Of a stretch of 64,000 bases of DNA, positions 7,734 to 16,331 are shown piece by piece. Below the pieces are notes generated by a model that saw only the letters and a program-made list of their open reading frames with translations, made no database searches and was not told where the DNA came from. The stretch lies in contig NZ_JRKM01000001.1 in assembly GCF_000768065.1 (NCBI RefSeq), positions 1,674,001 through 1,738,000 on the forward strand, read 5' to 3'. This DNA comes from Aquabacterium sp. NJ1 (GTDB lineage: Bacteria > Pseudomonadota > Gammaproteobacteria > Burkholderiales > Burkholderiaceae_C). Position numbers and translations under genes: made by a program. The stretch's first letter is position 1. Every line of letters begins with the position of its first letter.

Positions 7734-8216
7734 ATGCCCAAAGCCCTTGCCAAGCCCGCCACCAAGCCGCCGGTGAAGCCCAATCTGGACGCCATGGACC
7801 ACCAGCTCATCGAGCTGCTCAAGGTCAATGCGCGCCTGCCGCTGGTCAACATCGCCAAGGCCCTGGGTTGTGCGCGCAGCACGGCGCAGTTGCGCTTGAA
7901 GGCCCTGGAGGACGCGGGCGTGATCACCGGCTACACGGTGAGCGTGAGCAGCACACGCGGGCCGCATGTGATCCGCGCCATGGTGCTAATCTCGATCGAA
8001 TCGCGGCACGAGTCCACGGTGATGCGCGAGCTGGCCAAGCGCCACGAGATCACCAAGCTGTACTCCGTCAGCGGCCGTTATGACCTGTGTGCCATGCTGC
8101 TGACCGACTCCACGCAAGAGCTCGATGCCGTGATCGACCGCATCCGCAATGTACAGGGCGTGATCGACACCTTCTCGACCATCATGCTGTCCACCAAGCT
8201 GGACCGGCCCGAGTAA
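7734..8216 (+). CDS. Lrp/AsnC family transcriptional regulator of the lysine operon
   Basis: 160 residues. The N-terminal winged-helix part (LDAMDHQLIELLKVNARLPL, VNIAKALGCARSTAQLRLKALEDAGVITGY) matches Lrp/AsnC proteins. The C-terminal half is a RAM ligand-binding domain (VLISIESRHESTVMRELAKR, VSGRYDLCAMLLTDS, IDTFSTIMLSTKL). Such regulators sense amino acids and often control the divergent catabolic operon, so lysine or a pathway intermediate is the likely effector. The start MPKALAKPA is used because no ribosome site supports an upstream GTG at 7695. The first 18 residues are a Lys/Pro/Ala-rich tail ahead of the helix-turn-helix. It is divergent from kamA, with a shared inverted repeat between them. 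Confidence 0.92.
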   Translation: MPKALAKPATKPPVKPNLDAMDHQLIELLKVNARLPLVNIAKALGCARSTAQLRLKALEDAGVITGYTVSVSSTRGPHVIRAMVLISIESRHESTVMRELAKRHEITKLYSVSGRYDLCAMLLTDSTQELDAVIDRIRNVQGVIDTFSTIMLSTKLDRPE

Positions 8217-8234
8217 GGCGCCGCGGTACCCGAT

Positions 8235-8648
8235 ATGGCTGACGCCCTCATCCCCCTGCGCGAAGACGAGATGGACTTCAGCGCCATCCGTGCCCAGGGC
8301 GCGGGCGGGCAGAACGTCAACAAGGTGTCCAACGCGGTGCACCTGCGGTTTGACATTCCGGCTTCGTCGCTGCCCGATGTCATCAAGGAACGGCTGCTGG
8401 CCTTGAGCGACCAGCGCATCACGGCTGAAGGCGTGGTCGTGATCAAGGCCCAGGGCAGCCGCAGCCTGGAGCAGAACAAGGCCGAAGCCATCGCGCGGCT
8501 GCAAGCGCTGGTGGACAGCGTGGCCGTGCTGCCCAAGGCGCGCAAGGCCACCAAGCCCACGCGCAGCTCACAACGCAAGCGCCTGGAAGGCAAGGCAGCC
8601 AAGGGCGATGTGAAGCGCTTGCGCGGGCGGGTCAGCGGGCACGACTAG
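8235..8648 (+). CDS. arfB: Alternative ribosome-rescue factor ArfB (YaeJ type)
   Basis: 137 residues. ArfB hydrolyses peptidyl-tRNA on ribosomes stalled at the 3' end of non-stop mRNA. The catalytic GGQ loop is seen as QGAGGQNVNKVSNAVHLRF near residue 23. The RF-1-like core continues to about residue 95, and the basic C-terminal tail (KARKATKPTRSSQRKRLEGK) is the part that enters the empty mRNA channel. The length is the usual one for the family and clearly shorter than a full release factor. It follows the Lrp-type gene by 18 bases on the same strand, so co-transcription is possible though functionally unrelated. Confidence 0.95.
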   Translation: MADALIPLREDEMDFSAIRAQGAGGQNVNKVSNAVHLRFDIPASSLPDVIKERLLALSDQRITAEGVVVIKAQGSRSLEQNKAEAIARLQALVDSVAVLPKARKATKPTRSSQRKRLEGKAAKGDVKRLRGRVSGHD

Positions 8649-8664
8649 GCCACACCAGGCCAGT

Positions 8665-9636
8665 CTAGGCCGGCATGCCGGGCTCCACCGCGAGCTGCGG
8701 CAAGGCGCCATCAAGCAGCCAGCCTTGCGTCACCCGCACCCTGACCAGGCGCTGCGCGCCTTCGAATCGGACGATCTCGGGGCTGTCGAGCAACACCTCG
8801 GCGTGGCCTGCCAGGTGCAGCGTGACACCTGATTGAAAGTCCACGAACAGCAAGCCGACCCGGGGCTGCAGCAGGATGTTGCCCAGCGTGTTGAACATGA
8901 AGTTGCCCACGTAATCCGGGATGGTGAGCGTGGTGTGCGGGCCGTGCGCGCCGCTGACCACCTGATCCAGCCTGGCGAAGCCCACCGGGCCACCGCGGTG
9001 TGAGACGTCCACGCCACCGCTGCGGGCCTGATCAGGCTGGCCTGCGTCAGGCGAGGCCGAGGCGATGAACAAGGTATCGGCCTGCGCCACCATGGCACGC
9101 GCGCGCTCGGACAGCACCGCGCCCTCCTCGCTCACTCGGGGGGCAGCGCCGCTGCCTTCACGTGCCCGCCACACCACCTTGCGCGGGTGGATGTACTTGG
9201 GGCAGTTGCCAAAGCTCTGCCGCACGGCCACCCGCATGCCTTGCGCATCGGCCTGCTCAAGCTGGCCGTTCATGCGGTTGCGCCGCCGCGTGTGCGGCTC
9301 GATGCCCAGCAGACCAACAGGTGCGCCTGGCTGCCACATGCCGCCCAACGGGTCCCCCGGCTGGCTCGCACGATGGATTTGCAGATGCTGCGCGTCCGGG
9401 GTCTGCATGAAGCCGGGCTCGCCCGTCAGGATCGTGGCCCAGGGCTGCCCTTGCCCATCCAGCCCGCCGGCGATCACAAAGGGCAGTTGAGCAAAGAAAG
9501 CCCGGTGTTGATCCGGCATGTGGTCGCGGATGAAGTTGCGCCCCAACTGCGCCATGCGCTCCTGCACGCCGGTGAGGGCCTGCAGTTGCAGCTCGCCCGC
9601 GTGGAAGGGGGCGGTGTCATCGCGCGGCGCGTTCAT
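8665..9636 (-). CDS. Pyridoxamine 5'-phosphate oxidase-family flavoprotein
   Basis: 323 residues. The fold is an FMN-binding split barrel, with FFAQLPFVIAGGLDGQGQPW and ATILTGEPGFM in the first half and DTLFIASASPD, DVSHRGGPVGF, IPDYVGNFMFNTLGNIL and GLLFVDFQSG in the second. The segment FGNCPKYIHPR is characteristic of the larger PNPOx-like proteins that carry two barrel halves. The exact substrate is unknown; such proteins are predicted flavin reductases or oxidases and are not the PdxH of vitamin B6 synthesis. The start at 9636 overlaps the stop of the GST gene (ATGA), so the two form a coupled pair. A longer in-frame extension upstream lies inside the GST gene and is a shadow. Confidence 0.85.
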   Translation of the reverse strand: MNAPRDDTAPFHAGELQLQALTGVQERMAQLGRNFIRDHMPDQHRAFFAQLPFVIAGGLDGQGQPWATILTGEPGFMQTPDAQHLQIHRASQPGDPLGGMWQPGAPVGLLGIEPHTRRRNRMNGQLEQADAQGMRVAVRQSFGNCPKYIHPRKVVWRAREGSGAAPRVSEEGAVLSERARAMVAQADTLFIASASPDAGQPDQARSGGVDVSHRGGPVGFARLDQVVSGAHGPHTTLTIPDYVGNFMFNTLGNILLQPRVGLLFVDFQSGVTLHLAGHAEVLLDSPEIVRFEGAQRLVRVRVTQGWLLDGALPQLAVEPGMPA

Positions 9637-10289
9637 GCTGCACCCGCTGCTGGCGCCACCGGCGACTTGGGCATGCCCACAAAACCCGGCAAGGCTTCGA
9701 TGTCGGCCAGCCAGCGTTGCACATGCGGGTACGGCGTCAGCGCGATGCCACCTTCGGGCGCATGCGCCGTGTAGGTGTAGAGCGCCACATCGGCGATGGT
9801 GGGCGCCGAGGTCGACGCCAGGAAGCGCTGCGATGCCAGTTGCGCGTCCATCACCTTGAACAGGCCCTCGGCCAGGGTGTAGGCCCGCGCCTCGATCGGG
9901 CGCTTGAAGAGCACCCCCGCGCGTGCATGCGATGGGCCGAATGCCAGCAGGCCTGCTGCGGCGCTCAACCAGCGCTGCACCTGCGCCTCCTCCACCGGGT
10001 CGCGGGGCAGCCACTGGCCGCTGGGGTCATAACGGCGCGCCAGGTAGACCAGGATGGCGTTGCTGTCCGCCAGGGTGACGTCACCGTCCTGGATCACGGG
10101 CACCTGGCCGAAGGGGTTCATGGCCAGGAAAGCCGGGGTTTTTTGCTCGCCACGCCGCAGGTCGACCAGGATGACCTCGGTGGGCAGGTTCAGCAGAGAG
10201 AGAAAGAGTTGCACCCGGTGCGAATGCCCCGAGAGCGCGAAGTGATAGAGCTTGATGGGCTGGGCAGGGGCGGCGGCGTGGGTGGTCAT
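9633..10289 (-). CDS. Glutathione S-transferase family protein
   Basis: 218 residues. An N-terminal thioredoxin-like domain (IKLYHFALSGHSHRVQLFLSLL, MNPFGQVPVIQDGD, LADSNAILVYLARRY) includes the cis-Pro of QVPV and the gamma-Glu-binding S/N pair DSNAI. The helical C-terminal domain carries the N-capping motif TIADVALYTY. It probably conjugates or reduces small electrophiles with glutathione in the cytosol. AAGGA lies 9 bases before the ATG. It is the first gene of a two-gene unit with the PNPOx protein and diverges from a LysR regulator, a common arrangement for stress or xenobiotic response genes. Confidence 0.92.
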   Translation of the reverse strand: MTTHAAAPAQPIKLYHFALSGHSHRVQLFLSLLNLPTEVILVDLRRGEQKTPAFLAMNPFGQVPVIQDGDVTLADSNAILVYLARRYDPSGQWLPRDPVEEAQVQRWLSAAAGLLAFGPSHARAGVLFKRPIEARAYTLAEGLFKVMDAQLASQRFLASTSAPTIADVALYTYTAHAPEGGIALTPYPHVQRWLADIEALPGFVGMPKSPVAPAAGAA

Positions 10290-10339
10290 GAGGGGTGTCC
10301 TTGAGGTTTGAAGTCAGGCGATCGGGCTTGTCGACACCT

Positions 10340-10366
10340 TATTCACGCATCAGGAAGATGTGAATA
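10340..10366. promoter_or_regulatory. Inverted repeat TATTCAC-N13-GTGAATA in the GST/LysR intergenic region
   Basis: Perfect 7-bp arms (10340-10346 and 10360-10366) sit with their centres two helical turns apart, between the divergent GST and LysR genes. It is a good candidate recognition site for the adjacent LysR-type regulator over the GST promoter. Confidence 0.45.
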
Positions 10367-10387
10367 CCCGCCACAGACAAATGCTTG

Positions 10388-10402
10388 TTGCATCCATTGC
10401 AA
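10388..10402. promoter_or_regulatory. LysR-box-like repeat TTGCA-N5-TGCAA
   Basis: A perfect 5-bp inverted repeat with a five-base spacer ends 10 bases before the LysR ATG at 10412. Its size and T-N11-A core fit the classical LysR-type box. Its position would suit autorepression. Confidence 0.45.
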
Positions 10403-10411
10403 TAATCAGGC

Positions 10412-11341
10412 ATGGACCGTTTTGAATCGATGCGCATCTTCGTGGCCGTGGCCGAGGCCCAGGGCTTTGCCGCGGCCGCCCGCCAGTTGCGCCTCTCCGG
10501 CCCCATGGTGACTCGCGCAGTGGCCGCCCTGGAGGTGCACATCGGCGCCCGCCTGCTGCACCGGACGACGCGCCAGGTTCGTGTCACAGAAACGGGCCAG
10601 CGCTACCTGCTCGATTGCAAACGCATCCTGGCCGAGATGGATGAGGCCGACGCCCTGGCCGGCGGCGCGCACGTGGTCCCCCAGGGCCACCTGATCGTCA
10701 CGGCACCCGTGCTGTTTGGGCGCATCCACGTGGCGCCCTTGCTGTTGTCGTTTCTGCAGGCGCACCCTCAGGTCACGGCCCGCGCCTTCTTTGTAGACCG
10801 TGTGGTCAACCTGATGGAAGAAGGTGTGGACGTGGCACTGCGCATCGCCCACCTGCCCGACTCGTCGTTGACCGCCGTGAAGGTGGGCGCTGTGCGGCGC
10901 GTGATCGTGGCCTCACCGGATTACCTCGCACGATACGGCGAGCCCTCGTGCCCGGCAGATCTGGGCCAGCACGACGCCCTGGGCTCGTCAACCACCGGCG
11001 GGCCGGCCAGTCCCTGGTTGCTGGCCGCTCAGCCAGGCCAGGGCGACAAGCTGGTGCAGGGCCCGCAGCCCCGCATCCAGTTGACGTTCAATGGTGTCGA
11101 GGTGGGCATTGACGCAGCCAAGGCGGGCCATGGCCTGGCTCGCGTGCTGTCCTACCAGGTCAGGGATGCGGTCGCGGCGGGGCACTTGCGCATCGTGCTG
11201 ACGGCCTACGAACCAGCGCCCATCCCTGTCTACCTGGTGTACTCGGAAGGCCGCAGTGCGGCCGCCAAGGTGCGGGCCTTTGTGGACTTCGCCGCGCGGC
11301 AGCTGCGCGCGCACCCGGCCCTGAACCCGCACGCAGACTGA
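10412..11341 (+). CDS. LysR-family transcriptional regulator
   Basis: 309 residues. The N-terminal helix-turn-helix is typical (MDRFESMRIFVAVAEAQGFAAAARQLRLS, VTRAVAALEVHIGARLLHRTTR). It is followed by the periplasmic-binding-protein-like effector domain (GHLIVTAPVLFGR, DVALRIAHLPDSSL, VIVASPDYLARYGEP, GHGLARVLSYQV). It most resembles the LysR subgroup whose members regulate adjacent oxidoreductase or GST genes. It is divergent from the GST-PNPOx pair with two inverted repeats between them, so control of that pair is inferred. The last residues (AHPALNPHAD) are weakly conserved. Confidence 0.92.
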   Translation: MDRFESMRIFVAVAEAQGFAAAARQLRLSGPMVTRAVAALEVHIGARLLHRTTRQVRVTETGQRYLLDCKRILAEMDEADALAGGAHVVPQGHLIVTAPVLFGRIHVAPLLLSFLQAHPQVTARAFFVDRVVNLMEEGVDVALRIAHLPDSSLTAVKVGAVRRVIVASPDYLARYGEPSCPADLGQHDALGSSTTGGPASPWLLAAQPGQGDKLVQGPQPRIQLTFNGVEVGIDAAKAGHGLARVLSYQVRDAVAAGHLRIVLTAYEPAPIPVYLVYSEGRSAAAKVRAFVDFAARQLRAHPALNPHAD

Positions 11342-11351
11342 TACCGCGCCC

Positions 11352-12293
11352 TCAGGCCCGGCGCCGTGCGACCGCCAGCAAACCCAGGCCCAGCATGAAG
11401 CTCCAGACCGTGGCAGGCTCGGGCACGGCCGCAGCAAAGGCCTCGCCCAACAAGGCATGGGCCGCCGCAGTCGGGTGCACACCATCCCAGAACAAGTAGG
11501 TATCGGGGTTGGCGCACACCGTCTTGGCGGTGCTGTTGAAACAGGCATCGGTGGTGTTGTAGCCCTGGCCGGCCATCAGCGCGGCCTGCGTGGCCATGAA
11601 CGAGACCGTGTCGAACGACTGGATCTGCACGCCAGCCAGGCTGCCCGAGAAGCTGGCCAGGCCCGTGGTGAGCAACTGGTTGTATTCAGCCGTGCGCTGG
11701 GACGCCGCATCCTTGTAGCCGGGGGTGGTGGCCTCTGCGGCCGTGGAAGCCGGCGTCAGGCCCAGATTGGGCATCAGCGGCACAAAGAACTGGCGCGCGC
11801 CCAGCTGGTACAGGCTGTTGATGTCATTGAGCAGGTTGGTGGACGCGGTGGTGGACGTGCTGCTGCTCAGCATGTTGGCACCGGCGAAGAAGTCATTCGG
11901 CCCGGCCCAGACCACATACAGCGCATTGGCGTCTGCGCTGGCACCGCCCAGCGTATCGGCAAACATGCCGACCTGGCCCTGCACACCCGTGCCATTGAGC
12001 TTGGCGCTACCGTAGTTGCCCAAGCCGGTTTGCGCACCACCGTAGGCGTAATCCACCAGAGGCAGGCTCAACTGGCTGGCCATGGTTTCCACCGCCACCG
12101 GGCCATTGGAAAAACGCCCATCCACGTAAGGCGCCCCGGGCTGACCGGTGCCGGTGACGGCCTGGGTGAGCGCAAACAGGTTGCCGTTGTCAGACAAGCT
12201 GTCGCCAAACACAACAAGTTGGGAATAGGCAAGGGCCTGCCCCGACAGCACGGTCGTCAACAGGATGCCCGTCAGGGTGGTGCGGTACTTCAC
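11352..12293 (-). CDS. PEP-CTERM GDSL/SGNH lipase-esterase
   Basis: 313 residues. It is a secreted SGNH hydrolase: block I is VFGDSLSDNGN with the nucleophile S32, block III is VVWAGPNDFF, and the Asp/His block is FWDGVHPTAAAH. The C-terminus is a PEP-CTERM sorting tag: VPEPAT, a hydrophobic stretch, then ARRRA. The protein is therefore expected to be processed by an exosortase and displayed or released. A GTG start at 12293 is chosen because it gives a clean signal peptide (MKYRTTLTGILLTTVLSGQALA) with AGAAAGG upstream; an ATG 13 codons further up has no ribosome site. Substrate is unknown; an ester in exopolysaccharide or lipid is plausible. Confidence 0.9.
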   Translation of the reverse strand: MKYRTTLTGILLTTVLSGQALAYSQLVVFGDSLSDNGNLFALTQAVTGTGQPGAPYVDGRFSNGPVAVETMASQLSLPLVDYAYGGAQTGLGNYGSAKLNGTGVQGQVGMFADTLGGASADANALYVVWAGPNDFFAGANMLSSSTSTTASTNLLNDINSLYQLGARQFFVPLMPNLGLTPASTAAEATTPGYKDAASQRTAEYNQLLTTGLASFSGSLAGVQIQSFDTVSFMATQAALMAGQGYNTTDACFNSTAKTVCANPDTYLFWDGVHPTAAAHALLGEAFAAAVPEPATVWSFMLGLGLLAVARRRA

Positions 12294-12444
12294 GGCGAGG
12301 CCTTTCTGATTCGTGAGGGAAATCACGGGCATTTTTTACGTCACAAACGGCCCCCTGTAAACAAGGTGAATTGCTGATGTGGCCGCATCCGCCGCATGCC
12401 AGTTCGGGATTTCCGTGAAGAGACGGGGAAAAGACCATGCTGAT

Positions 12445-12467
12445 AAGCTGCCTCCTGAATACATCTT
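12445..12467. promoter_or_regulatory. Candidate NsrR operator
   Basis: Read on the minus strand, this 23-base segment begins AAGATGTATTC and ends AGGCAGCTT. It matches 17 of the 22 defined positions of the known NsrR consensus, an 11-1-11 palindrome beginning AAGATGYATTT. One half is nearly perfect and the other degenerate. It lies 43 bases upstream of the HPP-CBS gene, which is followed directly by nsrR. Confidence 0.6.
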
Positions 12468-12509
12468 ATGCCGACGCCCTTCGCGGCCTGATCCCCTCAC
12501 CGCCCTCCC

Positions 12510-13685
12510 ATGCAGCCCTCCTCCACCGAGCAGACCACCTCTCTTCACTGGTTGCGCCAGTCGCACTCCTGGTCCACCTGGTTTCGCGCCTTCCTGCCCG
12601 CGCCGATTGCCGTTGATGCCCGAGAGCGGGCGAGGGCAATCGCGGGTGCGCTGATCGGCGTCTTGCTCACAGCCGGCATCTGCCACCTGCTCAACGGCAG
12701 CACGGTCGTGGGAGCCTGGCTGGTCGCACCGCTGGGCGCCAGCACGGTGCTGGTGTTCGCGGCGCCCGCCAGCCCCTTGGCCCAGCCCTGGTCCGTGGTG
12801 GGCGGCAACGTGATCTCGGCGCTGATCGGTACGGCCTGTGCGGCCCTCGTCGGTGATGTGGTGCTGGCGAGCGCGCTGGCCGTGGCCCTGGCCATCACCG
12901 CCATGTTCCTGCTGCGCTGCCTGCACCCGCCCGGTGGCGCCATGGCCTTGTCGGCGGTGCTGGTGCACGCCAGCCATGGGCACTTCGCCATTGAAGCCGC
13001 CCTGCTCAACTCGCTGCTGCTGGTGAGCGTCGGGGTGTTCTACAACGCCTTGACGGGCCGCCCCTACCCGCACATGCAGGTGCCCCCGCGCGATGCCATC
13101 CACCCCGGCCAGGCCCGCTTCATGTCGCAAGACCTGGACAAGGTGCTGGCACGCTACAACCAGGTGCTGGACGTCAGCCGTGATGACCTGGAGACCCTGC
13201 TGCAAGAAGCCGAGGTCGAGGGCATGCGCCGGCGCGCCAGCGAGGTGAGCTGCAAGGACGTGATGACCCGCGATGTGGTGACGGTGGAGTTCGGCTCCCC
13301 GTTGGCCGAGGCCTGGGATCTCATGCGCGAGCACAGCATCAAGGCCCTGCCTGTGGTGGACCGCTCACAGCGCATCGTGGGCATCATCACCATGGCCGAC
13401 TTCCTGCGTGGCGCGGGCCTCAACGAGCACCAGGGCATCGGGCAACGCCTGCGCGCCTTTCTGCTGCCCGATGGCCTGCTCGAATCCGACAAGCCCGAAG
13501 TCGTGGGCCAGATCATGACGCGGCAGGTGCGTGTGACCAGCGAGGACCGGCATGTGGTCGAGTTGCTGCCCCTGTTCACTGAGGCGGGGCACCACCACAT
13601 CCCCGTGATCGATGAGGACAAGCGCGTGGTGGGCATCATCACCCAGTCCGACTTCGTGCGGGCGCTGCACCGCATCGAAGGCTGA
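12510..13685 (+). CDS. HPP-family membrane protein with two C-terminal CBS domains
   Basis: 391 residues. Residues about 40-195 are four hydrophobic segments with the signature motif LHPPGGAMAL, as in HPP proteins, which in cyanobacteria and plants include chloroplast nitrite transporters. Residues about 250-390 are a pair of CBS domains (DVMTRDVVTVEFGSPLAEAWDLM ... IVGIITMADFLRG; IMTRQVRVTSEDRHVVELLPLF ... VVGIITQSDFVRAL), which usually sense adenine nucleotides or ionic strength. The role is thus a regulated inner-membrane channel or transporter, with nitrite the suggested substrate. It is 17 bases upstream of nsrR, and a likely NsrR site lies upstream, so nitrogen-oxide stress is the probable context. 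Confidence 0.87.
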   Translation: MQPSSTEQTTSLHWLRQSHSWSTWFRAFLPAPIAVDARERARAIAGALIGVLLTAGICHLLNGSTVVGAWLVAPLGASTVLVFAAPASPLAQPWSVVGGNVISALIGTACAALVGDVVLASALAVALAITAMFLLRCLHPPGGAMALSAVLVHASHGHFAIEAALLNSLLLVSVGVFYNALTGRPYPHMQVPPRDAIHPGQARFMSQDLDKVLARYNQVLDVSRDDLETLLQEAEVEGMRRRASEVSCKDVMTRDVVTVEFGSPLAEAWDLMREHSIKALPVVDRSQRIVGIITMADFLRGAGLNEHQGIGQRLRAFLLPDGLLESDKPEVVGQIMTRQVRVTSEDRHVVELLPLFTEAGHHHIPVIDEDKRVVGIITQSDFVRALHRIEG

Positions 13686-13702
13686 CCCAGCAGGCTCGCA
13701 CC

Positions 13703-14155
13703 ATGCAACTGACGCATTTCACGGACCTGGGCCTGCGCGTGCTCATGTACCTCACGCACACCGCCTCGCCTGCGCCCGTCACCATCAGCGAGATCGCGGA
13801 GCGTTATGCCGTCTCTCGCCACCATCTGGTCAAGGTGGTGCACTTCATGGGGCAGCAAGGCTGGATCATCACCACGCGCGGCAAGGGCGGCGGGCTGGCG
13901 CTGGCGCATGCACCCACGCACTACCGGCTGGGGCAGGTCATCCGCACGCTGGAGCACAGCAAGGACCTGATCGATTGCGCCGATCCACCCTGCGGCCTGC
14001 GCACCAACTGCCAGCTCAAGGGCATCCTGGACATCGCGCTGGATGCCTTCTTCGCCGCGCTGGACCGCCACACGCTGGCCGATGCCGTGGCCTCACCCAC
14101 GGGCGAGGCCATCGTCATGCTGCATCAGCTCAGGCGTCCGGCACGATCTTGGTGA
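13703..14155 (+). CDS. nsrR: Nitric-oxide-sensing Rrf2-family repressor NsrR
   Basis: 150 residues. NsrR binds an Fe-S cluster, releases DNA on reaction with nitric oxide and thereby induces detoxification genes. The N-terminus MQLTHFTDLGLRVLMYL is typical, with D8 at the position of the fourth cluster ligand. The winged helix is TISEIAERYAVSRHHLVKVV. The three cluster cysteines are spaced as in NsrR: C92-x4-C97-GLRTN-C103. That spacing separates it from IscR. It is co-directional with the HPP-CBS gene. Its last 26 bases overlap the 3' end of the convergent lipoprotein gene. Confidence 0.93.
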   Translation: MQLTHFTDLGLRVLMYLTHTASPAPVTISEIAERYAVSRHHLVKVVHFMGQQGWIITTRGKGGGLALAHAPTHYRLGQVIRTLEHSKDLIDCADPPCGLRTNCQLKGILDIALDAFFAALDRHTLADAVASPTGEAIVMLHQLRRPARSW

Positions 14156-16193
14156 TGTAACGGCGGCCCTGCGAATCCTCGGCGATCAACCACAAGGCGT
14201 ATTCCGATGGGCTGGCTGGTACAGCGGTCGCCGGGATCGTCAAATGGGTGGGCGCCAGGGGCAGGATGGTGAAGACCTGTTTGGACGGCGCTTGCGGAGC
14301 GGGCTGCATGATGACCGCCCGCACTTCGACCATGCGCATGCCCGGATGGGCTGCAGCCCAGGTGCTCCAGCTGATGGTGGTCCCGCCCGTGATATCGGCC
14401 TGATACAGCCGGTTTGTCGGCGACACGCCATCAAGCCTGGGGTAGGCCGTCAGGTCTGTCAAAGAGGGTTGCTCAGCCATCAACACGCGTGCATTGACCT
14501 CGGGCGTGATGGCGGTGGTGGACATCTGGAAACGTGTGCCACGGCGGGTGTCAGAGCCCGCCAGCGGCGAGGTACCACTGGTGAGAATCTGATCGAGCAC
14601 CAGGTCGCCGGTTTCATAACCATTGCCCGCACTGTTCTGCAGGCACAGCGGGTCACCGGCCGAGGTAAGGCACGAGTAAAGCCGCACGCTGCTGTTGGAA
14701 GCAGTCAGGTCGGCACGCAGTGGCGACAGGGCGTCGGCGGCATGAATCACAAACTGGATGCCCCGAGCCGGATTGGCACCCGAAGCCGCCGAAGCCATTG
14801 GCGTTCCGTCACCATTGAGGTAGTACCACGTGACAGGGAAAAGCGCCCAGGGCGTGATCCGGTCATTGCCCGTCAATGACCAACTGCTGGTGGCGCTGAC
14901 GTAGCTGACCACATTCTCGAAAACCGACTGGATATGGCCTGCGCGATCACGGATCAGCGCGCCCACCTTGATCTGCGAACATCGCGGCGTCGCGGCCACC
15001 ACGGTATCCAGGCAGCCCTGAATGGAAAACGACGACATCAGATAGTCGCTTGTCCCATAGCCCGCCAGAACGCCCGCCACATCACTCGCGGTCATCCCAT
15101 CGAAATGGCCAAACGTGGATGCAAACACCGGCTTGCCTGCAGAGATCTCCATCGTCAAGAAGTCGTTGGCCGTTACCAATGCTGTCAGGTTGTCTTTGAT
15201 CGTGTTGCGCAGGGACTCCAAGCCCGCCACATTGGCCATGACGGCCGTGGTGCTGGTGGTGGTCTTCCTGGGGCTCGACAAAATGTCGTTGGCCGTGGAA
15301 ACCGTTGGGGTCGTGGCACTGAGGCTCGCCATGGCACTGGGCAGGCTCACCACCACCTCCGGGCTGCCGGGATTGATGGGTGAACTGGTGTTGCAGGCCC
15401 CCACTGACGGGTCACACGGTGGCAACAGGCGGTTGGACAACTGCATCACCTCGATGCCGCCGGTGATGCTGCTGAACTGGATGTCCAACTCCTCGATCGC
15501 AGCGTCCATGCCCGTCTTGCTGGTCGAAAAGCCGGTATCACTGAAGTGATTGACCAGATTGACGCTGCCTTGCTTGGCGTCGTTCAAGTTGGCTGCAATC
15601 ACGGTCTTGAGGAAAGCACTGGCTGCCGAGCGTGCCGCGCTGTTGCCCAGCAAGTTCCAGCGATTGGCGCGCACGGTGGCGCTGCCGGAGGCAGAAGCTT
15701 TACCCCCCAGAAAAACCGGTGCCGGGTCACCGCCCACCAGCAAGGCCACGATGGCGTTCGTCAATGAGGTGATGTTGACGCGGTTACCCGGGCCTGTGCC
15801 CGTCGTCACCGTCGTCACCAGCGAGTGCAGCACCACCGGGGTACCCGCCGCGTCCACGCCTGCCGCCTGGACGAACAAGGGCAAAGTGGGCGAGGTGCAA
15901 GTCAGGGTGAAATTGCTGAACAAACCATCTGCAATGCCGGCCGTCGTGGAGCCGCAATCCGCCCCATTGGCATCCAGGACCGAGATCGTCGCCCCAGGCA
16001 GTGGCGCGCCTGTCGCGGCCACCCCCTCCAGCACAATCGCCGCACCCGATCCGGAGCCAGAGCCGGACCCGGGGCTGCCCCCCGACGAACCCCCTCCGCC
16101 CCCACCGCCACAGGCGGCCAGCACAAACACGAGGGCAACGCCACACAGCCAGGCTCTGCTTGGCGAGCGCTTGCGGTTCAATCGTGTCTGCAT
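14130..16193 (-). CDS. Large lipoprotein of unknown function
   Basis: 687 residues. The signal peptide ends in a lipobox, VLAAC (Cys28), followed by a long Gly/Ser stretch, so the protein is a lipid-anchored periplasmic or outer-membrane protein. Residues about 55-130 resemble a carboxypeptidase-regulatory or Ig-like domain (GVAATGAPLPGATISVLDANG). The rest is Ser/Thr-rich beta-type sequence with WYYLNGDG, a YETGDLVL segment and a C-terminal domain ending YITKIVPDA that looks fibronectin-like. No catalytic motif is seen. The start at 16193 has TGAGG upstream and gives the lipoprotein signal; an open extension to 16241 adds only non-signal sequence. I do not recognise the family. Confidence 0.82.
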   Translation of the reverse strand: MQTRLNRKRSPSRAWLCGVALVFVLAACGGGGGGGSSGGSPGSGSGSGSGAAIVLEGVAATGAPLPGATISVLDANGADCGSTTAGIADGLFSNFTLTCTSPTLPLFVQAAGVDAAGTPVVLHSLVTTVTTGTGPGNRVNITSLTNAIVALLVGGDPAPVFLGGKASASGSATVRANRWNLLGNSAARSAASAFLKTVIAANLNDAKQGSVNLVNHFSDTGFSTSKTGMDAAIEELDIQFSSITGGIEVMQLSNRLLPPCDPSVGACNTSSPINPGSPEVVVSLPSAMASLSATTPTVSTANDILSSPRKTTTSTTAVMANVAGLESLRNTIKDNLTALVTANDFLTMEISAGKPVFASTFGHFDGMTASDVAGVLAGYGTSDYLMSSFSIQGCLDTVVAATPRCSQIKVGALIRDRAGHIQSVFENVVSYVSATSSWSLTGNDRITPWALFPVTWYYLNGDGTPMASAASGANPARGIQFVIHAADALSPLRADLTASNSSVRLYSCLTSAGDPLCLQNSAGNGYETGDLVLDQILTSGTSPLAGSDTRRGTRFQMSTTAITPEVNARVLMAEQPSLTDLTAYPRLDGVSPTNRLYQADITGGTTISWSTWAAAHPGMRMVEVRAVIMQPAPQAPSKQVFTILPLAPTHLTIPATAVPASPSEYALWLIAEDSQGRRYITKIVPDA

Positions 16194-16331
16194 GGCAAAT
16201 AACCTCAGGGGAAAATGGACGCACCCGTAGCCAGGGTCCACGTCATTGTCCTGGGGTCACTCGATCCGGAAGCCTCGATAAAGAGGCGCAAGGGCTTCCA
16301 AATTGCCCCGCATCCGCCCCTTGGCTCGCCG

